Assembly (NCBI GenBank): GCA_900617975.1
Contig: UZAE01000864.1
Span: 1 to 17,389, forward strand
Length of the DNA stretch: 17,389 bases
Direction of reading: 5' to 3'
DNA from: Rodentolepis nana
Taxonomy: Eukaryota > Platyhelminthes > Cestoda > Cyclophyllidea > Hymenolepididae
A program made the position numbers and the translations under genes. Numbering within the stretch: the stretch's first letter is position 1; each line of letters starts with the position of its first letter. The notes beneath the pieces were generated by a model. That model did not search any database and was not told the DNA's origin. It saw only the letters and a list, made by a program, of their open reading frames with translations. Positions 12,438 to 17,389 of this stretch are shown here, one piece after another.

Positions 12438-12451
12438 TATTTATCTCAACT
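12438..12451. repeat. Candidate target-site duplication of copy C, left arm
   Basis: TATTTATCTCAACT here is identical to 12922-12935, which begins exactly where the ATAAATA tail of copy C ends. If genuine, the inserted unit is 12452-12921, meaning 73 bases (12452-12524) lie between the duplication and the usual GGGG start. Confidence 0.6.
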
Positions 12452-12524
12452 GTATCGTTTCAAATTTAGTATATGTACCTCCGAAGAGGATGACACGCAA
12501 AATCGTGATGCGTTCCACATTTTT

Positions 12525-12921
12525 GGGGTGTGCAATAGACTTACCTCCACGTGGTGCACCCTGGGCAACGTATACTCATACGGCAAAAAAGTCTATTAAC
12601 CGGCAGTTGACTTCCGACTTCATATTACAATGGCCCAACTGTATGTCATATTCGACCCCTACCACAGTACTCATCTTATTGTATGTCATATTCGACTACT
12701 TTCACAGTACTCACCTCAAATTTTCTCTGCCTTTGTGTCTGTACAGTACTCATCTTACCCTTTCTGAGCCTTTGTGTCTGTCTCTTTTACAACTGTAAAC
12801 CACTCTTCTGTTCCCCATCCTTCGACTTTCTGTTACTTTGATGTTCCTTCCCCCTGTGAAGCCCGAAGTCAACTAAAGGACTAATGATAACTATCAGAAC
12901 GCCTGCCATTTGAAATAAATA
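12525..12921 (+). mobile_element. Dispersed SINE-like retroposon, copy C, with internal duplications
   Basis: Begins GGGGTGTGCAATAGACTTAC and ends CCATTTGAAATAAATA. The core is intact (GGTGCACCCTGGGCAACG, CACGTG), and the 5' inverted pair AATAGACTT (12534-12542) and AAGTCTATT (12589-12597) is perfect. The middle is longer than in copies A and B because of two adjacent tandem duplications, one of 40 bp (12641-12680 repeated from 12681) and one of 39 bp (12704 onward repeated from 12743). A 14-bp direct repeat brackets a larger interval that includes 73 extra bases at the 5' side. Confidence 0.88.
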
Positions 12922-12935
12922 TATTTATCTCAACT
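12922..12935. repeat. Candidate target-site duplication of copy C, right arm
   Basis: Exact copy of TATTTATCTCAACT at 12438-12451, directly abutting the element's tail. An exact 14-mer at this position is unlikely by chance, although the AT-rich half lowers its weight. Confidence 0.6.
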
Positions 12936-13897
12936 ACCTTCCACGCCAAATTTCACTTCTCATTTGTCTCTTTCGCTTATCAAGAAGGACAGCGAAGCAG
13001 TAGATTACAAGAAAATAAACAAAAAAGTCTCAGTGAAAAATGTGAAGATGGACATCCGCACTATTCTTTATCTACGGCCCCGGAACTTCATTTTAATCAG
13101 CCAACAATTCAAGGAGATAAAAGGCAAGTTTCAAAATGATTCACCTGGAGGGTGAATTCCATTGAAGCTATGATATACACAACCAGCGGGTGGTTGACTC
13201 ATTAAATATGGTGCGTCTCCCTTTCTTTTTACATCTAATACTGCTGTATGTGTGTAGACGGCACGGCATTTTAAACATTTCAATGATACTGGCTAAAGAA
13301 ATTCCTAAGTGAATGCACTACTTCATATCAGCAAATGGAAAGAGCATTTTTCATTCCCTCCCTCCCTCCCTCCCCCCACCCCCACCCCCACCCTCTCTCA
13401 TTTAAATATTTAGCTAAAGGAAATTCCTAGTTAAAAGATTTATTGCAAATTATCGTTGTGAAAAGGAGACTTATTAAATATTTATTGAATAGTTGAGACA
13501 AAACTTAAAGACTTAAGCAGTAACTGGTAACTATCGGTATCAGCACTATTTAGGAAGTGCTTTAATGGCACCGTGTGTATTTGCATCACTTATATCCAAG
13601 ATGTTAAGATTTGAGGAAGGGATATAGAAAAGAGGCGTGCTTTTAAGTCTACAATGAAAAGGCAAATATTCTTTCTTCACATAACTTGATAATGAAATTC
13701 AACCCTTTTAACGACACGAAATAGATGGTGTTCCTATTCATTTAAAAGGCAATGGCGAGTTCAAATCACTTCATGGCCATGAGTTGGATAGGGAGCCAAA
13801 TAACTTTAAATGTTACTTTAATTGGAAAAGACGCATTTAAAGTAGAAAATTTGAATACAATATATTTACCCTCGCGGACCTCATGGAAGTATAAACG
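12936..13897. other. Non-coding spacer between copies C and D
   Basis: About 1 kb with only a 63-codon frame (12964-13155) that opens at a non-ATG codon and has no domain. The one notable structure is the C-rich tract at 13356-13399. Confidence 0.5.
13356..13399 (-). repeat. (CCCT)n / C-rich low-complexity tract; G-quadruplex motif on minus strand
   Basis: The plus strand has eight runs of three or more C separated by single T or A bases (CCCTCCCTCCCTCCCT, then CCCCCC, CCCCC, CCCCC and CCC). The minus strand is therefore a dense G-quadruplex motif with one-base loops, and the plus strand a possible i-motif. It could also form a triplex. Confidence 0.85.
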
Positions 13898-13909
13898 CGA
13901 TTAAACCTT
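13898..13909. repeat. Target-site duplication of copy D, left arm
   Basis: CGATTAAACCTT, identical to 15020-15031. It directly abuts the reverse-complemented tail (TATTTATATC) of copy D. The first C could be either target or element, so the length is 11-12 bp. Confidence 0.82.
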
Positions 13910-14159
13910 TATTTATATCAAATGGCAGGCGTTTTGATAGTTATCCTTAGCCCTTTAATTGACTTTGGATTTCACAGAGAGGAGGAGGAGGAACATCAAA
14001 GTGATAAAAGTCGAGAGGGGGGCAGAATAATGATTCATAGATGTAAAAGAGACAGATAGGCAGACACAAAGGCAGGGAAAAGGTAAGGTGAGTACTGTAA
14101 AAGGAGTCAAATATGACATGCAGTGAGGTGATGGTAGTTTGAAGTCAGAAATCAACTGA

Positions 14160-14232
14160 CAGTTAATAGACTTTTTGCCGTATGAGAAGTGATAAGTCAA
14201 CTGCCGGTTAATAGACTTTTTTGCCGTATGAG
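14160..14232 (-). repeat. Tandem duplication of the AAGTCTATT/CGGCAAAA segment in copy D
   Basis: AATAGACTTTTTGCCGTATGAG occurs near 14165 and again, with one more T, near 14210 (offset 45 bp). A third instance at 14288 follows one full core unit. Each is the element's AAGTCTATT arm plus CGGCAAAA, so the 5' domain was duplicated in pieces at its inner edge too. Confidence 0.85.
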
Positions 14233-14383
14233 TGGGTTGCCCAGGGTGCACCGCGTGGAGGTAAGTCTATCGCAACAACTGCCGGTTAATAGACTTTTTT
14301 GCCGTATGAGTATACGGTGCCCAGGGTGCACCACGTGGAGGTAAGTCTAAATATACATTGCCCAGGGTGCACCACGGAGGTAA

Positions 14384-14543
14384 GCCGAATGAGAATACGT
14401 TGCCCAGGGTGCACCACGTGGAGGTAAGGTGTGAGTGTACGTTGCCCAGGGTGCACCACGGACTCTTTTGCCGTGTATACGTTGCCCAGGGTGCACCAGT
14501 TTGTTTGCCGTATGAGTATACGTTGCCCAGGGTGCACCACGTG
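14384..14543 (-). repeat. 160-bp duplicated block in the minisatellite, first copy
   Basis: Matches 14837-14996 at a constant offset of 453 bp with one substitution that I can see (GGTGCACC against GGTGTACC). It covers units 4-7, including the unusual CGGACTCTTTTGCC and CAGTTTGTTTGCC linkers. Similarity continues leftward through unit 3 with small indels. Confidence 0.9.
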
Positions 14544-14836
14544 ATAGACTTACTTGCCGTATGAGTACACGTTGCCCAGGGTGCACCACGTGGTGCCTTA
14601 TGAGTATACGTTGCCCAGGGTGCACCACGTGGAGCCGTATGAGTAAACGTTGCCCAGGGTGCACCACGTGGAGCCGTATGAGTATACGTTGCCCAGGGTG
14701 CACCACGTGCCGTTTGAGTATACGTTGTCCAGGGTGCACCACCTGGAGGTAAGTCTATCGTGAGTATACGTTGCCCAGGGTGCACCACGTGGAGGTGTAT
14801 GAGTATACATTGCCCAGGGTGCACCACGTGGAGGTA

Positions 14837-14996
14837 GCCGAATGAGAATACGTTGCCCAGGGTGCACCACGTGGAGGTAAGGTGTGAGTGTACGTTGCCC
14901 AGGGTGCACCACGGACTCTTTTGCCGTGTATACGTTGCCCAGGGTGCACCAGTTTGTTTGCCGTATGAGTATACGTTGCCCAGGGTGTACCACGTG
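14837..14996 (-). repeat. 160-bp duplicated block in the minisatellite, second copy
   Basis: Partner of 14384-14543, covering units 15-18. The rare linker variants occur in the same order in both blocks, so the pair arose by duplication of a multi-unit block rather than unit by unit. Confidence 0.9.
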
Positions 14997-15019
14997 GAGT
15001 TAAGTCTATCGCACACCCC

Positions 15020-15031
15020 CGATTAAACCTT
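15020..15031. repeat. Target-site duplication of copy D, right arm
   Basis: CGATTAAACCTT immediately after the element's 5' terminus (reverse complement GCACACCCC), identical to 13898-13909. It fixes the family's 5' end at GGGGTGTGC. Confidence 0.82.
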
Positions 15032-16074
15032 AGATAAGGGGAAGAGAAGTTGTCGTGTGACTAATTGGTTCACTTTCTAATATGCACTTTGGTGAATGCT
15101 GAAGGAAATTCGGTTAATAGTGAATGACAACCTCAGATTCCATGCGGTCTCAAGCCTAGCTCCAATTGAATCATTATTTTAAAGATTTTAAATCAAATAA
15201 GTTTCCGTTTAATGGGTAAGCAAGTGGCATGAAATTATATCTAACTTGTTTTAATGCTTGAAACTTTGAGAGGCCAATCAACAGAGGCATTCGCAAAGGG
15301 AGAAAATTTAAATTTGCTGGAAAATCGCTAGTTGTCGACAGCTATACGGATGATCTCATGATTTTCATATTTTTTTGAACTTGCTTAATGATGAATATCA
15401 GTGAATGTATTCACGTTCATTGAAGCTCCATTTACTCATAACTCGTTTAACCATAATTGTTACAAAATACTTCCTGTTTTTAATTAGCCAAAAATGATTT
15501 AATTGAATTGGTCTTGGTGAAAAGCTTTCTGGTTTGGCCATAGTAAATTAATTTGAGTCACCTTCAAATTATGACGAAGATGATTAAGATGTGGAAATTC
15601 AACAGTTTTGTATTACTGTATTTTATTTAACTAAAAGTCGCATTTAGAATACGATTTATACGGAAGAAAGATTGTTTTCAAGATAATTTAAAGAAGAAAG
15701 GAGAGGTGGTGGAAACTTTGTCGTGAAACCATAGTTTGAGCTGCGCTCATTTCCGTTTCGGCTCTTAAAAACGAGACCTTTGGGAGTGTTCAGTTGAAGC
15801 TTTGCTACCAAGTCAAGTGAGAGAACTTGGTTGATGATGACAAGAACTGAGGTTCGCTGTAACCTTTTGTAGGTAGACTTATAAATAGATCGTTCCAATT
15901 GTAAGAAATGGACAAAGGGTTGAAGGCCTTCAAGTTATAGTTCTTATTTTTTTAAAGACCGATATGAAGTTCATTGACCACCTTCGTGTTGTAACAACAG
16001 AGATTTTTCTTTTATCTAAAGCAGTTGTTTTATTACAATTCTTTAAGTAATTCATATTTTTATCTGAAGTTTCG

Positions 16075-16089
16075 CCCCCCCCCCCCCCC
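16075..16089. repeat. Poly-C homopolymer (15 C)
   Basis: Uninterrupted run of 15 C. A second run of 10 C lies at 16162-16171, and an 11-base G run at 5423-5433. The length is prone to sequencing error. Confidence 0.9.
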
Positions 16090-17107
16090 AGCGTTCCTAT
16101 TCTTCCCTTTAAATACTACTTTAAGTCTTCAAGTAGTAGTGACTGCACTGTCTGACTCATACCCCCCCCCCACCATACTCCGTGTTGAGCGCTAACTGAC
16201 TAACACATTTACCCTGTCAATGGACGCAGAATGGCAAATCTGTGAACTACCGAGAATACCCATTTTATGAGTACTATTCAGCACCTACGCATATTCTCTC
16301 AATTCTCCCATTCAATTCCTTCTCATTCAATCTCCGTTTTTCAAAATAATCCGTGGTCCTAGCTAATTCCATGTAATTTCACTCGGTAATGGATATAATC
16401 CATTAGACTTATGAAAAATTTAGATTTTAAACTCGTTTAGTACGGCTTCTACAGTAACTTGATATCTATAAGTACTATGGTACTGTATCTTACGATACAC
16501 ATTTTGATTAGATTAAAGTTACAATTTTAACTCATTCTAATGCGCACGTCACTGAGGCAAACTTTCTGCATGTTTCACTCTTCGGCTAAAATTATTCCAT
16601 TTTATTTAAGAAATGTGCAAAGAAAACACCCTAAAATTGTTATAACTTTCAAAGTCAATTTAAGAGGAAATTTATCCACTCTGGCCTTGAGCAGAGGGGT
16701 ACCTTCAAGCAGGAACTGAATTCTGACACCCATGCGTGTGACACCTGTGTTCCCCGCTTTTCTATAATAGCACGTTAACCACCTTACGAGTATTGCATCA
16801 ATTACTATTGTTACTGTTGACTTTGAGGGTGAAAAGATAACCGTCGGAATCTACTTTCCGACAAGGTAGCGTAGTTTTTCGAAATTGCAAAATTAGGGCG
16901 GTGTTTAGAGCGCCTTTACTATCTAGGATTACTCCTGTTTTTTTTTCTGTTGCCCAATAAGACTTAGATATTTGAAAAATAACTTTTACCGGCTACGTTC
17001 ATGGTACTTTACTGCACTTTTATTCTCTGTCTCCTTGAAGGAATATGAACTTAACGAAGCAGTTACGACTGCGGTTGTGGGACAATATGCAGTTGTAGGC
17101 GAATTTG

Positions 17108-17128
17108 TAATAATAATAATAATAATAA
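17108..17128 (+). repeat. (TAA)7 microsatellite
   Basis: Seven perfect TAA repeats followed by AA. Simple-sequence repeat, likely length-polymorphic. Confidence 0.97.
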
Positions 17129-17373
17129 AACACTTATACTAGAATTTAATGGGGGCAAAACAGAAGGTAGGTTTGTGGGACACGTTATCGCTTTGTGCGT
17201 CATCGTATGCCTGCATGTCTGCTCGCCAGGATTGGGAGGTGCGCCGTACAACTCTGTGTGTAGCGACCGTACAAACAGTGACCAATCATTAATCTCTGTT
17301 TGTTTAACCTAATCAGCCATCCTGATCATGATTAGCCCCCTACGTGTATACTTTATCCGCAATGTACGTCCTG

Positions 17374-17379
17374 AATAAA
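17374..17379 (+). promoter_or_regulatory. Possible polyadenylation signal AATAAA
   Basis: AATAAA about 10 bases from the window edge, at the end of a GC-richer segment that also holds a 7-bp inverted repeat CTAATCA/TGATTAG (17309-17315, 17329-17335). It could mark the 3' end of a transcript or of an unrecognised element, but the hexamer alone is common in AT-rich DNA. Confidence 0.2.
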
Positions 17380-17389
17380 CGTGCTCCGT

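Larger units (their letters stand above)
14223..15000 (-). repeat. Minisatellite of 18 units of about 40 bp inside copy D
   Basis: The core GCCCAGGGTGCACC (plus strand; one unit has GTCC, another GGGTGTACC) begins at 14239, 14319, 14360, 14402, 14444, 14484, 14525, 14574, 14613, 14652, 14691, 14727, 14773, 14812, 14855, 14897, 14937 and 14978. Spacing is 36-49 bp, most often 39-42, with one 80-bp gap where a longer piece of the element's 5' domain is included. The linker is usually CCGTATGAGTATACGTT. Eleven units keep CACGTG. The array is markedly more GC-rich than its surroundings. It derives from the 5' core present once in copies A, B and C. Confidence 0.95.
13910..15019 (-). mobile_element. 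SINE-like retroposon, copy D, with minisatellite-expanded 5' domain
   Basis: Read on the minus strand, this copy starts GGGGTGTGCGATAGACTTAA, passes through an expanded array of the family's 5' core (14223-15000), then continues with the ordinary body: AACTGTCAGTTG, the GTGTCTG-type middle, the CTAAGGATAACTATC 3' block, and a GATATAAATA tail. A 12-bp direct repeat exactly flanks both ends, so the expanded copy behaves as one inserted unit of 1110 bp against about 320 bp for its relatives. There are no terminal inverted repeats and no coding domain. Known: duplications of this length with an A/T-rich tail are typical of LINE-mediated retroposition. Inferred: this copy was mobilised with, or later gained, its tandem repeats. 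No tRNA-type A or B box was recognised, so its promoter is unknown. Confidence 0.9.
15032..17389. other. Non-coding right end of the window
   Basis: No supported gene. The longest frames (80 codons at 15656-15898 minus, 62 at 17063-17251 minus) show no domain. Contents: C15 (16075-16089), C10 (16162-16171), T9 (about 16938-16946), (TAA)7 (17108-17128), and a somewhat GC-richer last 250 bases ending with AATAAA at 17374-17379. Confidence 0.5.

Noticed and set aside
14223..15000. CRISPR-like array: regularly repeated about 25-base core with short linkers
   Set aside because: Linkers are themselves repeated and homologous, units vary in length, no cas genes are present, and the surrounding gene structure is eukaryotic. 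The core is part of a dispersed retroposon.
14267..15016. 249-codon open frame as a repetitive secreted or structural protein
   Set aside because: It opens at a GTG, not ATG, lies entirely inside the retroposon array, changes word type whenever a unit length breaks frame, and all other frames are equally open.
13910..15019. DNA transposon (cut-and-paste, MITE) as an alternative for the repeat
   Set aside because: The ends GGGGTGTGC and TATAAATA are not inverted repeats of each other, and a 12-bp target duplication with an A/T-rich tail fits retroposition better.

Overview
This is animal (eukaryotic) nuclear DNA: an AT-rich window with one clearly recognisable protein-coding exon, long non-coding stretches and several copies of one dispersed repeat. 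The exon encodes a secreted or membrane cadherin/protocadherin N-terminus and ends at a consensus splice donor, which rules out a prokaryotic origin. A parasitic flatworm such as a tapeworm is my best guess, from the AT-rich spacers and divergent protocadherin, but this is inference and I cannot name the species.

Layout. 1-119 is left flank. 120-438 is repeat copy A (+). 439-1655 is intron or flank of the cadherin gene. 1656-3236 (-) is the first coding exon of a protocadherin-like gene, with a signal peptide, four complete cadherin repeats and part of a fifth. The rest of the gene runs off the left edge. 3237-3720 is its GC-richer 5' flank, with four CCAAT-like motifs. 3721-4826 has no gene I can support. 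4827-5150 is repeat copy B (+), old and diverged. 5151-12437 is more than 7 kb of AT-rich DNA with only short chance ORFs. 12452/12525-12921 is copy C (+). 12936-13897 holds a strong (CCCT)n/C-rich tract. 13910-15019 is copy D (-), and 15032-17389 is non-coding with homopolymers and a (TAA)7 microsatellite.

The most interesting feature is the repeat family. The basic unit is about 320 bp. It starts GGGGTGTGCGATAG, ends in an ATAAATA-like tail, lacks terminal inverted repeats, and in copy D is flanked by an exact 12-bp direct repeat that looks like a target-site duplication. That fits a non-autonomous, LINE-mobilised retroposon (SINE-like) with no recognisable tRNA head. Copy D is about 1.1 kb because its 5' domain has expanded into a minisatellite of 18 units of about 40 bp, including an internal 160-bp block duplicated at a 453-bp offset. 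The result is architecturally like the VNTR-bearing SVA retroposons of apes, although unrelated in sequence. Each unit carries overlapping palindromes (GGTGCACC and CCACGTGG), and on the antisense strand a GAG/GTAAGT-like splice donor. The long ORFs across the array are by-products of stop-free repeat units, not genes.

Only one gene is visible, so no pathway can be built. The points linking gene and repeats are that copy A lies antisense just downstream of the cadherin exon, probably in its first intron, and that its antisense strand offers an extra splice donor there.
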